This document shows positions 1 through 8,821 of a DNA stretch of 64,000 bases, piece after piece (the stretch's first letter is position 1; every line of letters begins with the position of its first letter). The stretch is from Micromonospora vinacea (lineage in GTDB: Bacteria > Actinomycetota > Actinomycetes > Mycobacteriales > Micromonosporaceae), in contig NZ_JADOTY010000001.1 of the NCBI RefSeq assembly GCF_015751785.1, positions 6,510,001 through 6,574,000 of the forward strand, given 5' to 3'. Both the position numbers and the translations under genes were made by a program. The notes beneath the pieces were generated by a model, which did not search any database, was not told the origin of the DNA, and was given only the letters and a program-made list of their open reading frames with translations.

Positions 1-1365
1 GCCGTCGGCCGGGCGTTCGCCGACCATCGCCCGCTGGTGTTGTCTCCGGACGCGGTGTGGTTGACCATCACGCAGGGGGTCGCGCAACACATCCGGCTGC
101 ACGCCGAGGAGTTGCGCCCCCGCTTGGTGAGTCACGCCGGCCGTAAGCGGCTCACCGTCACCGTCGATGGGCAGATGCCGCAGGACGCCGCTTCCTGGCA
201 GGACCTGGTGGCGTCCTTCCATGAACTGCTCGCGGCCGAGATCACCGACGCGGACCTGTTCGAGTGCGACTTTTCCACCAGCACTGACGTCGACCGGATC
301 GCGGGACGAGTAGCCCTCCTCGACGCCTACTCGCCGTACTTCTCACTCTGGCTGGTATGCGTGTGCGGAATCCCGTCGATCACGCTGACTGGCGACGTGG
401 CGGACTGGCAGAAGATTCGCGCGCGGGTGGACGCGCTCGCCGGGTTCGGCCTGCAGAAGTGGTGCCGCTCGCTCGGGCCGATCGCCGACCAGTTCGTCCG
501 CGCCGCGGCAGGGGATGAGGACGTGGCGTTCTGGCGGCGCATCTACAACCCGGTCGACGCGTACGGCGGTGACGTGGTCACCGGCTGGGCCGCGCGCCTG
601 TACCCGTACCTTCGCGGTGAGGGCACGTTCGACCGGCCGAACCCGCTGCTGGAACTGCCCATCGACGAGCCTCGCGACGCGACAGTCGACGGACGCGGCT
701 TCTACCACGGTCCCGGCCTCCGCACCGATCAGGTCCCCGCGACGTTGTCGCGGGTGACAGTGGACGTCAACGATCTGGTGGCGGGCGAGAACCGGGCGGT
801 CGCCCTGCACGCCGGCCTGGTCGGCGTCGCGCAGGACGACAACGGTGGACTGCGGCCCATTGCCGGCTGGTACCTCGCGCCGAGCGCGGTGGAGATCGAC
901 GACGTCATCGACCGGATGGTGCGCGACCACGAGACCACACCACCCCAGCCCGTACGCCTGTTGAACGCGCCCGCCGAGGTCGTGGCGCTTTACCAGCGCA
1001 TCGGTGCCGCCACCCTGTTCGGCGCGTGGCAGCTACTGCCGGCCGCCGAGCACCGCTGGATCTACCGCGACAACGACGAGCGGTCACTCCTGCCGATCAT
1101 CGACCTCGCCGATGGCCGCAAGATCTGTGCTGCCGTCGACTACGCAACGCAGTCGACCCACTGGATCCTCTGCCGAGCCGAGGAAGTGACGGCCGCACAG
1201 TCGGACGAGTTCGACGCGCTCGTCCGCCTGATCGACGAGCCCGCCGACGTTCCCGTGTACGGCACCTCGCTCGCGCAGCTGCTCGACGCCGCCCTCGACT
1301 CCGAAGGCGACATCTCCCACCTGGAAACCGGCCGACTCCACCAGCTCGACCGACCCAGCGGTTGA
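1..1365 (+). CDS. DUF4419 domain protein, 5' end outside the window
   Basis: The reading frame is open from the first base, and the upstream codons continue the family pattern (AFADHRPLVLSPDAVW), so the true start lies before the window. The visible 454 codons match DUF4419 proteins: an N-terminal LSPD-VW-TI-QG-A-H segment followed by a region with LLDAYSPYFSL and the CGIPSITLTG segment near the middle. DUF4419 proteins have no established reaction. I see no signal peptide or membrane helix, so it is probably cytoplasmic. It ends 31 bp before the end of a small opposite-strand frame. A GTG at 37 could be taken as a start, but conserved residues precede it. Confidence 0.8.
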   Translation, partial: AVGRAFADHRPLVLSPDAVWLTITQGVAQHIRLHAEELRPRLVSHAGRKRLTVTVDGQMPQDAASWQDLVASFHELLAAEITDADLFECDFSTSTDVDRIAGRVALLDAYSPYFSLWLVCVCGIPSITLTGDVADWQKIRARVDALAGFGLQKWCRSLGPIADQFVRAAAGDEDVAFWRRIYNPVDAYGGDVVTGWAARLYPYLRGEGTFDRPNPLLELPIDEPRDATVDGRGFYHGPGLRTDQVPATLSRVTVDVNDLVAGENRAVALHAGLVGVAQDDNGGLRPIAGWYLAPSAVEIDDVIDRMVRDHETTPPQPVRLLNAPAEVVALYQRIGAATLFGAWQLLPAAEHRWIYRDNDERSLLPIIDLADGRKICAAVDYATQSTHWILCRAEEVTAAQSDEFDALVRLIDEPADVPVYGTSLAQLLDAALDSEGDISHLETGRLHQLDRPSG

Positions 1366-1396
1366 TCCAGGAGTACGCCCCGTCGACAGAGTGCTC

Positions 1397-1702
1397 TCAG
1401 ACCCTGGCCGCTGGCGCGCGCGTCCCGACGGGACGATCGGTGAGGCCCGCGACGAGCAGCAGGTACGCGGTCAGTTCGACCACCGCCGTGAGCGCCGGCA
1501 TCGGTTGCGGTAGGGACAGCGTGGGCGTGATGGCATGCCACGCGAACAGGGCGTTGTCCCTGCCGACGGAGAGGGGCATCGGGACCATGCCAATGCACGT
1601 GTCCATCAGAGCCAGTGCGGTGAGGGCCAGCAACGCCGCGCCGATCGAGGCGAGCCGTCTACCGTGGCCGGCGAGCGCCGCGACCTGAGGAGAGGCACCC
1701 AT
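1397..1702 (-). CDS. Possible small membrane protein (hypothetical)
   Basis: This 101-residue frame starts at the ATG whose first base is 1702, overlapping the start of the rightward phosphotransferase by two bases. It has two or three hydrophobic stretches (IGAALLALTALALM, and AVVELTAYLLLVAGL near the C-terminus), which suggest a small integral membrane protein of the DoxX-like size class. No family is recognised. There is no room for a separate divergent promoter: its upstream region lies inside the phosphotransferase coding sequence. The ribosome-binding site is weak. It could be a chance frame in G+C-rich DNA, but the hydrophobic pattern and lack of a better gene in this gap favour a real one. 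Confidence 0.35.
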   Translation of the reverse strand: MGASPQVAALAGHGRRLASIGAALLALTALALMDTCIGMVPMPLSVGRDNALFAWHAITPTLSLPQPMPALTAVVELTAYLLLVAGLTDRPVGTRAPAARV

Positions 1703-2678
1703 GATGCGGACGTTCCTGCAGTCGGATGATTTGCACGATCTGGTGGCGGAGCAGTTCGGCTCCACGAGCCGGCTTACCGGCCTGGAGCGGCTGACCGGTG
1801 GCAGCAAGAAGGGCGTCTACCGGCTCGGTCTCGACGATCAGAAGACCGTGATTCTGTATGTGTGGGCAGCGGGCGAGAATTACTGGCCGCCGTCGCCGAC
1901 GGTCCCGGATGACCCGTTCACCGACGCGTCGGGCGCGGAACTCTTCGCAGCCAACCACGCGGTACTCGTCGCCGCTGGTGTGCGCGTGCCGCGGCTGATC
2001 ATGCTCGACCGCGACGGCCGCTACCTCGACGCCGACATGGCGCTGCTCGAAGACGCCGGCGCGCTACGGCTCGAGACCCTCATGGAACGCGATCCCGCTG
2101 CGGCCGCCGCGCCGCTGTCGATTCTCGGCGACGCCCTGCGCCGTATGCACACCACCTTCGACCCACGCTATGGCAGGCTCGCGGCCATCGCCCAGGGCAA
2201 GGCGTCCCAGACTCGACGCACCGAGGACATCATCGTGGACCGGGCGCTCGGCCACCTCGACGCAGCAGCAGCCCGCGACCCCAGGCTGTCTGCTGCGCAG
2301 CAGAGGATTGCCGCCCACCTGCATCACCTCCATGGCAGGGTCGCGCCACGGCGGGAGTACGCGCTGGTGCACGGTGAACTCGGACCGGATCACGTACTCG
2401 TCACACCGGCCGGCGAGCCGGTGATGATCGACATCGAAGGGCTGTCCTACTTCGACGTCGAATGGGAGCACGCCTGGCTGCAGATGCGCTTCGGCGAGGC
2501 GTATCCGGCGCTGCGTCCGGTCGATCTGGACGCGGACAGGTTGGAGCTCTACCGGTACGCGCAGGTGCTGTCGCTGATCGAGGGTCCACTGCGCATCGCG
2601 GACACCGACTTCCCGGACCGACGATGGATGCGCGACCTCGCCGAGCGGAACATCGCCAAGGCACTCGCCGCGATCTGA
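1701..2678 (+). CDS. APH-fold phosphotransferase family protein
   Basis: The 325-residue protein has the layout of aminoglycoside/homoserine-type phosphotransferases: an N-lobe with LTGGSKKGVYRL, a helical C-lobe, the catalytic-loop region HGELGPDHVLV and the metal-site region MIDIEGLSYFD. The start ATG at 1701 has GAGGAG about 8 bases upstream. The family catalytic motif is normally HGDxxxxN followed by IDxD/E. Here the catalytic Asp position holds Glu and the Asn position holds His, so the substrate or even activity is uncertain. It is probably cytoplasmic. A resistance role cannot be inferred from sequence alone. It converges with the ABC permease gene, leaving 17 bp between them. Confidence 0.75.
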   Translation: MMRTFLQSDDLHDLVAEQFGSTSRLTGLERLTGGSKKGVYRLGLDDQKTVILYVWAAGENYWPPSPTVPDDPFTDASGAELFAANHAVLVAAGVRVPRLIMLDRDGRYLDADMALLEDAGALRLETLMERDPAAAAAPLSILGDALRRMHTTFDPRYGRLAAIAQGKASQTRRTEDIIVDRALGHLDAAAARDPRLSAAQQRIAAHLHHLHGRVAPRREYALVHGELGPDHVLVTPAGEPVMIDIEGLSYFDVEWEHAWLQMRFGEAYPALRPVDLDADRLELYRYAQVLSLIEGPLRIADTDFPDRRWMRDLAERNIAKALAAI

Positions 2679-2695
2679 TGCCTCCGGCTGTGCGG

Positions 2696-3712
2696 TCAGA
2701 CCAGTCGGCGGCGGACCCACCAGAGGGAGAACAGGGCCAGCACGACGGTCAGCGCGATCAGCACGCCGAACTCCCGCCATTGCAGGGTCCAGAACTTCGA
2801 GCCGGGCACGTAGCTCACCTTCAGGCTGAGGTTCTGCTCCCCCAGCCATCTCTGGCACGCATCGCGCCCGCCGAGCGCCCTCGGCCCGCACTGGGTCATA
2901 TCGGCCGGACCGGTGAACTCCGCTCCGGTCGAGGTGATCGTGGTGCTCGACACGACCCAGTCACCCCTGCGGTCGGGCTCGACATGGACCATCATCCGCC
3001 CGGTGTCGGGGCTCATCGAGATCCCGAAATCACCGTCGAACCGTAGGGGGCTGACCGTGGTGATCGGCTGAGCCAGCCAGGGGCGGATCGCGAACGGAGC
3101 GGCGATCTGGAGGCCGACGACCACCAGGAGGGTCACCGCCATCGCGGCGAGGGTCCGCCGCAGCAGCAGTCCGGTGGCGACACCCACCACGAAGGCCAGC
3201 ATCGCGTAGCCAACCGGGACGATCCCGCGGGCCGCGAACACCAGCGGGTTCATCCGGTCCGCCGAGGCCCCGTCGATCGGCTGCGCCCACTCGCTCAGCA
3301 CCAGGCTGAGCACGCCGGCACCGAGCGCGGCGGCACCGCCACCGACCGCGAGTTTGACCAGCAGCCAGCGGTCGCGGCTGACGGACTGGCTGAAGACCAT
3401 GCGGTACGTGCCGGTCTCCAACTCCCGGGCCACCAACGGCGCACCCCAAAAGATGCCTACCAGGGCGGGCAGCAGGTACAGGGCGCCGATGGCGGCGATG
3501 TGGAACTCACTGGCCCACCCCGGTTGCAGGGCCTGGAGGAATGCCTCGCCGGCGGCGAGGCAGGCGTCGCCCTGGCAGCCGGTGTACCCGGTCTGCGTGG
3601 CCAGCTCCGTCACCTCGGCCCAGGTCAGCGCCAGACCACCTAGGAGCAGCAGCAACAGGGTGCCGGTGGCCAGGGCCGGGGTGCGAAACTGCCGCCAGGT
3701 CATCCAGATCAT
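2696..3712 (-). CDS. ABC-2 type transporter permease
   Basis: The protein of 338 residues starts MIWMTWRQFRTPAL and has about six hydrophobic helices: one near the N-terminus, a cluster in the middle (ALYLLPALVGIFWGAPLVARELE, then LAVGGGAAALGAG and later segments), and one at the end followed by WWVRRRLV. A large extracytoplasmic loop lies between the last two helices. The ARELETGTYR segment is typical of ABC-2 exporter permeases. Its ATG overlaps the stop of the ATPase gene by 4 bp (ATGA), so translation is probably coupled. It is the membrane half of an exporter whose substrate is unknown. Confidence 0.85.
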   Translation of the reverse strand: MIWMTWRQFRTPALATGTLLLLLLGGLALTWAEVTELATQTGYTGCQGDACLAAGEAFLQALQPGWASEFHIAAIGALYLLPALVGIFWGAPLVARELETGTYRMVFSQSVSRDRWLLVKLAVGGGAAALGAGVLSLVLSEWAQPIDGASADRMNPLVFAARGIVPVGYAMLAFVVGVATGLLLRRTLAAMAVTLLVVVGLQIAAPFAIRPWLAQPITTVSPLRFDGDFGISMSPDTGRMMVHVEPDRRGDWVVSSTTITSTGAEFTGPADMTQCGPRALGGRDACQRWLGEQNLSLKVSYVPGSKFWTLQWREFGVLIALTVVLALFSLWWVRRRLV

Positions 3713-4590
3713 CGCTGTCCCTCCAGAACCCGATCCGGCCCGTCGCCGGTGGCACCGCTCATGTACGCCAACACGATGTCCTCCAGGTCCAGCCGGTCGA
3801 CCTGCCACGTCGGGTCGACGATCGGCGCGGTGCTGCGCACCACCAGGGTCGACTGCACATCGGTGTGGCTCTGCTCGACCAGGGCTCGCCCGGCGCCCAG
3901 GTCGGCGGTGTCGCGCCGCTGCCCGACCAGGCGGTGGTGGGTGGCGAGCAGGTCGTCCACGTCACCGGCCACCCGCACCCGAGAGGCGACCAGCACAATC
4001 AGGTAGTCGCAGACCCGTTCCAGGTCGGCGACCAGGTGTGAGGACATCACGATGCTCATGCCCTGCTCGGCGGTCAACTCCATCAGCCCCTGCAGGAAGT
4101 TGCGTCGGGCGAGCGGGTCGAGTGCCGCCACCGGCTCGTCGAGCAGCAGCAGATTGGGGCGCTTCGCCGCGGCGACGGTCAGGGCGAGTTGGGCGCGCTG
4201 GCCACCGGAGAGCTTGCCCGCCTTCTGTGCCGGGTCCAGGCCGACCTGGGCGATCCGCCGCTCGGCGAGCGCACCGTCCCAGGACGGGTTCAGGTGTGCA
4301 CCCATCCGGAGGTGGTCGGCGACGGTCAGGCCGGCGTAGACCGGTGTGTCCTGTGCGACGAACCCGACCTGCGGCGACCCGCTGACCGGCCGCGCGCCGA
4401 GCACCTCGATCCGCCCCGAGGTCGGATCGAGCAGCCCACAGGCCAGTTGCAGCAGCGTGGACTTACCAGCGCCGTTCGGCCCGACCAGGCCCACGACGTG
4501 GCCGGCCGGAATGTCCAGAGTGCAGTCCTTCAGTGCGGAGCGGCGCCCGTACCGCTTGGTCAGACCGTCCGTGATCAGCGCGCTAGTCAT
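3709..4590 (-). CDS. ABC transporter ATP-binding protein
   Basis: This 293-residue ATPase has Walker A GPNGAGKST near residue 40, a Q-loop (VGFVAQDTPVY), the signature LSGGQRAQLAL, Walker B LLLLDEPVAALD and the H-loop SSHLV. The last ~80 residues form a variable tail. It starts at the ATG at 4590 and overlaps the GntR gene stop by 4 bp. It energises the adjacent ABC-2 permease. GntR-ATPase-permease order is the layout of YtrA-type systems, which in Firmicutes and Actinobacteria respond to cell-envelope stress or antibiotics. That role is inferred here. Confidence 0.9.
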   Translation of the reverse strand: MTSALITDGLTKRYGRRSALKDCTLDIPAGHVVGLVGPNGAGKSTLLQLACGLLDPTSGRIEVLGARPVSGSPQVGFVAQDTPVYAGLTVADHLRMGAHLNPSWDGALAERRIAQVGLDPAQKAGKLSGGQRAQLALTVAAAKRPNLLLLDEPVAALDPLARRNFLQGLMELTAEQGMSIVMSSHLVADLERVCDYLIVLVASRVRVAGDVDDLLATHHRLVGQRRDTADLGAGRALVEQSHTDVQSTLVVRSTAPIVDPTWQVDRLDLEDIVLAYMSGATGDGPDRVLEGQR

Positions 4591-4994
4591 GCTCGGGCCT
4601 CCGAAAACGCGCGAAAGCTGCTGAGGAAGAGCGCCTCGATGCTCTCGTCGTCCAGGCCGGCCTCCCGTGCCTCGGTCAGCCAGCGCGCGAGGTCCTGCCG
4701 CAGCGGTTCGTGCTTGCTCAGCGAGTCGCCGCCCAGCGTGCGGGTGACGAACGTGCCCAGTCCTGGCCGGGCGGTGACCAGGCCCTCGTACTCCAGCTCG
4801 CGGTATGCCTTGGACACCGTGTTCGGGTTGATCGCGACCCGGGCCACCACCTCCTTGACGGTGGGCAGCTTGTCGCCTTCCTTCAGGACCCCGAGCCGGA
4901 GTGCGTGCCGTACCTGCCGGATGAGCTGCATGTACGGCGCAACCCCGGACCGTGCGTCCAGGTGAAACTCGATCACCTCGCCACCCCATTCCAC
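4587..4994 (-). CDS. GntR family regulator, YtrA-type
   Basis: The 135-residue protein has an N-terminal winged helix-turn-helix (YMQLIRQVRHALRLG, then LPTVKEVVARVAINPNTVSKAYREL) and only a short C-terminal helical tail. That size and build define the YtrA subfamily rather than the FadR or HutC ones. The start is GTG at 4994 (GTG GAA TGG), with no evident Shine-Dalgarno sequence, so the message may be leaderless. It is the first gene of a three-gene operon with ATGA overlaps and probably represses it. A candidate self-operator overlaps its start codon. Confidence 0.9.
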   Translation of the reverse strand: MEWGGEVIEFHLDARSGVAPYMQLIRQVRHALRLGVLKEGDKLPTVKEVVARVAINPNTVSKAYRELEYEGLVTARPGLGTFVTRTLGGDSLSKHEPLRQDLARWLTEAREAGLDDESIEALFLSSFRAFSEARA

Positions 4995-5013
4995 TAGTTG
5001 CCTAGCACAATAG
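4994..5013. promoter_or_regulatory. Candidate GntR self-operator
   Basis: CTAGTTGCCTAG and CTAGCACAATAG overlap at the start of the GntR gene and form an imperfect inverted repeat, matching at 8 of 12 positions when one half is inverted. YtrA-type regulators normally bind such palindromes over their own promoter. Position and symmetry are seen; binding is inferred. Confidence 0.35.
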
Positions 5014-5102
5014 GGCCATGGACGGCCTCTCCGCTACCGAATGACGTCGTGGGATCTCGGACGACTACCCGTCGACGGTGCGATGGGTTCCACCGGACGT
5101 CA

Positions 5103-5927
5103 CTACAGGCCCAGGCTCCGCAGGGTCGGTACGGTCTGGCCCACCCAGGCGAGGTCGGCGTCCTCGCGAGCGCCCTGGGTGCGTTGTGTGCCGGCCAGGA
5201 ACCACAGGAAGTAGGTGGTGTAGCCGGGCGCGCTCACCACTGTGTGGTACCCCTCCGGCATCATCTGCATGACGTGATCGCGGATGGTGACGTTCTCCTC
5301 GTACCCGTCGTCGGTGTAGACCCGGCTGATGCCGAACCCGTTCGCCGGGTTGACGCGGTAGTAGTACATCTCCTCGTGTGCGGCCTCGGCTGGCAGGTCG
5401 TCGACCTTGTGCCGGTGTGGCGGGTAGGTGCTCCAGTTGCCCGAGGGCGTGTAGGTCTCGCCGACGATGAGACGGCGGGCGGGCAGGTCCGGCTGCGAGA
5501 TTTCGGTGAGGATCTGGTGGTAGGTACGGCCGAAGTTGGCCGCTCCCCAGCGGCCGGTCGCGACCTGCTCCGGTGCGATGACATAGGGGTCGGTGGCCAA
5601 CTCGCTTGGTGCACTGGGTAGGGCTATCTCCACGTCGGTGACGGCCTCGACGGTCACCTCGGAGCCGGCCGGGATGTAGACGGAGTGCGGCTTACCGGAG
5701 AAGACGTCGGCACGCTGACCGACCTGCGGGAAGTGGCGGTCGGCGACGGTGAAGCTGGCCGTGCCACCGAGGATGACGGCCAGGATCTCCCGGTCGCCGG
5801 ACCCGCCGGTCCAGGACTCGCCAGCCGACAGCCGCAGCAGTGTGAAGTCCAGCAGCCGGCAGGGGTTGAATGGCAGCGTGTTCCGGCCGTCGAGGGCGGG
5901 GATGGAGCAGTGGTAGCGGTAGTTCAT
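5103..5927 (-). CDS. iolB: IolB/KduI-family sugar isomerase
   Basis: The 274-residue protein belongs to the IolB/KduI cupin-type isomerases and looks more like IolB (5-deoxy-glucuronate isomerase). The C-terminal cupin has the ligand segment TYPPHRHK (His171, His173), EEMYYYR (Glu185/186) and GYHTVVSAPGY (His228). The start chosen is ATG at 5927, with GAAAGG about 6 bases upstream; a GTG two codons earlier is possible. It is the last gene of the uronide operon, 45 bp after the GH88 hydrolase. No other inositol genes are nearby. The context suggests it isomerises 4-deoxy-5-ketouronate, the normal KduI reaction, released by the GH88 enzyme. The symbol reflects family only. Confidence 0.8.
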   Translation of the reverse strand: MNYRYHCSIPALDGRNTLPFNPCRLLDFTLLRLSAGESWTGGSGDREILAVILGGTASFTVADRHFPQVGQRADVFSGKPHSVYIPAGSEVTVEAVTDVEIALPSAPSELATDPYVIAPEQVATGRWGAANFGRTYHQILTEISQPDLPARRLIVGETYTPSGNWSTYPPHRHKVDDLPAEAAHEEMYYYRVNPANGFGISRVYTDDGYEENVTIRDHVMQMMPEGYHTVVSAPGYTTYFLWFLAGTQRTQGAREDADLAWVGQTVPTLRSLGL

Positions 5928-5972
5928 GATCACCTTTCGCAGAATGCGGGCAGTGCGGGTCGGTCGCGGCGG

Positions 5973-7157
5973 CTACCAGGGGCTGATCCAGCCAGGGATC
6001 GTGGCGCGGGTGAGGGCCTCCAGGTAGAAGTAGTCGCCCCAGAGGGTTCCCTCGTCGACGCCGACGCTCTTGGGTTTGTCGTAGACGCCGTGCAGGATCA
6101 GCGCATTCGAGGCCGGATGGCTGCCCGTGGAGTAGTTGTCGATGAGCGAGCGCAGAATCTTGGTGGCGGCTGTCCGGTACCGGCCGGCGCCGGCCGTGTC
6201 GGCGAGGCCGTCCGCCAGTTCGACCAGGCCACAGACGGCGATGGCCGCTGCCGAGCTGTCCCGCTCCTGGCCGCTGCCGTCGCCGAACTCCAGATCCCAG
6301 TACGCGACGTGGTCGTCGGGCAGGCGCGCGAGGAAGTGGTCGGCGCAGGTCCTCGCGGCGGCGAGCAGCGCGGGGTCGCCGATGTGCCGGTGGTTGAGGC
6401 TGAACCCGTAGATGCCCCAGGCCTGCCCACGCGCCCAGCAGGAGTGGTCGGCGTGGCCCTGTTCGGTTTCCCCGCGCAGTGGCGCGCCGCTGTCCGTGTC
6501 CCAGTAGAAGGTGTGGAAGGTGGTGCCGTCCGGACGCAGGATGTGCTGGCGCAATTGAGCGGTGTGCCGGCGGGCCGCGGCGGCGTAGCGGTCGTCGCCG
6601 GTGGTCTCGCTGGCCCAGAAGAGCAGCGGCGTGTTCATGAGGCTGTCGATGATGGTGCGGCCGCGTTGGCGGGGGTCGTTCAGGTCGCCCCAGGCCTGGA
6701 TGATTCCGGCGGGTTCGAGAACGCGCGTCATCAGGTGGTCGGCGGCGGCGAGAGCCGCGTCTCGGGCCCGCTGGTCGCCGGTACGACGGGTCGGGGTGAC
6801 GCAGGCGAGGGTGTAGAGGAACCCGAGGTCGTGGGTGTCCAGGTCGATGCCGTCGGTCATCCGGGCCGCGAAGCTGTCCACGTGCGACATCGCGGCCCGC
6901 AGGTAGTGATCGTCACTGGTCAGGTCGTGTGCCAGCCAGAGCATGCCGGGCCAGAAGCTGGTGGTCCAGCCGACGTTGGCGCCCTCGGGCTGGCCAGCAC
7001 TCGGTGGCCGGAGCGGGTAGCGGTTGGCGTCGGTGGTGTCCGCGGGGTACCGGTCGCCGAAGGTGGCGATGTTCGCGCCGACGGTACGTATCGCGGCGGC
7101 CACCGCGGCCGCCGTGGCTTCTGCGTCGGAGTTGGGACGGACGTCGGTCGCCGTCAT
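5973..7157 (-). CDS. GH88 unsaturated glucuronyl hydrolase
   Basis: The 394-residue, apparently cytoplasmic protein matches glycoside hydrolase family 88, which hydrates the C4-C5 double bond of unsaturated uronic acid at the non-reducing end and so releases it. The two catalytic aspartates are visible: Asp110 in DTHDLGF and Asp171 in TIIDSLMN. Their 61-residue spacing equals that of Asp88 and Asp149 in the Bacillus GL1 enzyme. Also seen are WARGQAWGIYGF and the C-terminal LWGDYFYLEAL. The start is ATG at 7157. Its substrates would be disaccharides produced by polysaccharide lyases from pectic, glycosaminoglycan-like or similar polymers; which one is not shown. It sits between the DUF624 and IolB genes in one operon. 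Confidence 0.92.
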   Translation of the reverse strand: MTATDVRPNSDAEATAAAVAAAIRTVGANIATFGDRYPADTTDANRYPLRPPSAGQPEGANVGWTTSFWPGMLWLAHDLTSDDHYLRAAMSHVDSFAARMTDGIDLDTHDLGFLYTLACVTPTRRTGDQRARDAALAAADHLMTRVLEPAGIIQAWGDLNDPRQRGRTIIDSLMNTPLLFWASETTGDDRYAAAARRHTAQLRQHILRPDGTTFHTFYWDTDSGAPLRGETEQGHADHSCWARGQAWGIYGFSLNHRHIGDPALLAAARTCADHFLARLPDDHVAYWDLEFGDGSGQERDSSAAAIAVCGLVELADGLADTAGAGRYRTAATKILRSLIDNYSTGSHPASNALILHGVYDKPKSVGVDEGTLWGDYFYLEALTRATIPGWISPW

Positions 7158-7241
7158 GGATGCTGATCTCCCTCGTGTGTCCGGTCCGGTGCCGGGCAGG
7201 TGTCTCATCGGCGTCCCGGATCGGTGGCCGGAACGTGGTGT

Positions 7242-7919
7242 TCACGTGGTCTGGGGTGCTGTCGTCGGTGGGTCGAGGGCGGCGCGCATGGTGAAGCGGC
7301 TGTTGGCCCACACGACGTAGAGCAGTGGCGCGGCGGCGAGGCCGAGCGCGATCGCGGGGCGGGCGGCCAGGATCTGGGCGAGCAGCACGAGGACGAGCAG
7401 AGACACGGCGGTGAGGTACCAGCGGCGCACCGCCAGATACAGGCAGGCACGGGCCACGTCACGCAACCGCGCGGTGGGTCGGTCGGCGAGGGTCACCAGC
7501 CCGAGCAGCGTGGTCGCGATGGTGAGGACGATCAGGGTCGCCAGGACCGGAAGGGCGAGTGCGCCGACCCGATGGCCCCACGCGGCGCGGGCGTCGACGG
7601 CGAGCACGACCAGTGCGGCCATGGCTGCCGCCGTCCAGAGCATCGCCGGCCGGGCGGTGGCTCGCCAGGCACGGCCGTAGGTGCGCAGCACCCCGCCGGA
7701 GTCGCCGGCGGAGTAGGCGGACATGACCGCGAAGACCGCACAGAGCCCGGGCGCGCAGAGCGGGGCGGTCAGCGCGTACAGCGGCCACGAGCGTGCCGCC
7801 TCGGTGGTGAACATGAGCGTCACCAGTGGCAGGCAACCGAGCACCAGCAGCAGGTTGGTGACGAGCGCGACGTAGAACCCGTCGAAGACGGCGGTGATGG
7901 TGTGGTGGCGCGAACGCAT
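7242..7919 (-). CDS. DUF624/YesL-like membrane protein
   Basis: This 225-residue protein has about six hydrophobic segments (for example LVTNLLLVLGCLPLVTLMF, LWTAAAMAALVVLAV and LTAVSLLVLVLLAQILA). It resembles DUF624 (YesL-like) proteins, whose genes commonly sit with CUT1 sugar transporters for uronate-containing oligosaccharides. Their function is not known; a role with the ABC importer is inferred from location. The ATG at 7919 follows the stop of the upstream permease gene by 5 bp, so the two are almost certainly co-translated. An 84-bp gap separates it from the GH88 gene. Confidence 0.75.
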   Translation of the reverse strand: MRSRHHTITAVFDGFYVALVTNLLLVLGCLPLVTLMFTTEAARSWPLYALTAPLCAPGLCAVFAVMSAYSAGDSGGVLRTYGRAWRATARPAMLWTAAAMAALVVLAVDARAAWGHRVGALALPVLATLIVLTIATTLLGLVTLADRPTARLRDVARACLYLAVRRWYLTAVSLLVLVLLAQILAARPAIALGLAAAPLLYVVWANSRFTMRAALDPPTTAPQTT

Positions 7920-7924
7920 GGGCC

Positions 7925-8821
7925 TCAACCCTTCAGTCCGGTCGTGGCGATGCCCTCGATGAAGTGGCGCTGGCCGAGCAGGAAGATGACAGCGACCGGC
8001 AGCACGGACAGCACGGAGCCCGTCATGATCAGCGCGTACTCGGCGTTGTACTGGGAGATGAAGGTGTTCAGTCCCAACTGGATGGTGCGCAGCTCCGGAC
8101 TGCGCAGGTAGATCAGCGGGCCGAGGTAGTCGTTCCAGGTGGTCACGAACGTCAGCAGGGCCAGGCTGGCCAGCGCCGGTCGGGACAGCGGCAGCATGAT
8201 CCGACGGTAGATGCCGAACTCGCTGAGACCGTCGACCCGCGCCGACTCGCTCAGCTCCTCGGGGATCGTCTCGTAGAACTGCTTCATCAGGAACACGCCG
8301 AACGCGCCGAACGCCTGCAGCGCGACGATCGACCACAGCGTGTTCGACAACTGCAACTTCGACATGAGGATGAACTGCGGAATCATGTACGACTGCCAGG
8401 GCACCGCGATCGTTCCGACGTACGCCAGGAAGAGCGCGTTGCGGCCGGGAAAGCGGACCCGGGCGAAGCCGTAGGCGGCGAAGCTCCCGGTCACCACCTG
8501 CAGGAGGGTGACGACCACCGACAGCAGCAGGGTGTTACCCAACCACGTCATCATGTCCGAGCGCTGCCAGATGTCGAGGTAGTTGCGCCACACCACGGGA
8601 TCGGGGAGCCAGGTGATCGGGATGGTGAAGACGTCGCTGTTGGTCTTCAACGACGCCACCACCATCCAGTAGAACGGCAGCAGCAGCCCGGCCGCCGCGA
8701 GCACGAGGGCGGCGTACCCGACGAGCCGCCAGCCCCGGGACCGGACCGGTCGGCCGGGCGCGCTGCGGTTGTCGGACGCGGCGACGGCGGGGGTGGCCAG
8801 GGAGAGGTCGGTCGCGGTCAT
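7925..8821 (-). CDS. Carbohydrate ABC transporter permease, MalG-type
   Basis: The 298-residue protein has six predicted membrane helices and the CUT1 permease EAA loop at the cytoplasmic face (ELSESARVDGLSEFGIYRRI followed by LPLSRPALA). It carries typical MalG/LacG features: LPFYWMVVASLK near the N-terminus, and TWNDYLGPLIYL and LGQRHFIEGI at the C-terminus. Its ATG at 8821 overlaps the TGA of the other permease gene by one base. It pairs with that permease and the lipoprotein to import an oligosaccharide. No ATPase gene is present in the operon; CUT1 systems in actinobacteria often share an MsiK-type ATPase encoded elsewhere. Confidence 0.92.
   Translation of the reverse strand: MTATDLSLATPAVAASDNRSAPGRPVRSRGWRLVGYAALVLAAAGLLLPFYWMVVASLKTNSDVFTIPITWLPDPVVWRNYLDIWQRSDMMTWLGNTLLLSVVVTLLQVVTGSFAAYGFARVRFPGRNALFLAYVGTIAVPWQSYMIPQFILMSKLQLSNTLWSIVALQAFGAFGVFLMKQFYETIPEELSESARVDGLSEFGIYRRIMLPLSRPALASLALLTFVTTWNDYLGPLIYLRSPELRTIQLGLNTFISQYNAEYALIMTGSVLSVLPVAVIFLLGQRHFIEGIATTGLKG

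Noticed and set aside
5685..7166. 493-codon plus-strand frame opposite GH88 and iolB
   Set aside because: It spans two real genes and their gap, which is typical of shadow frames.
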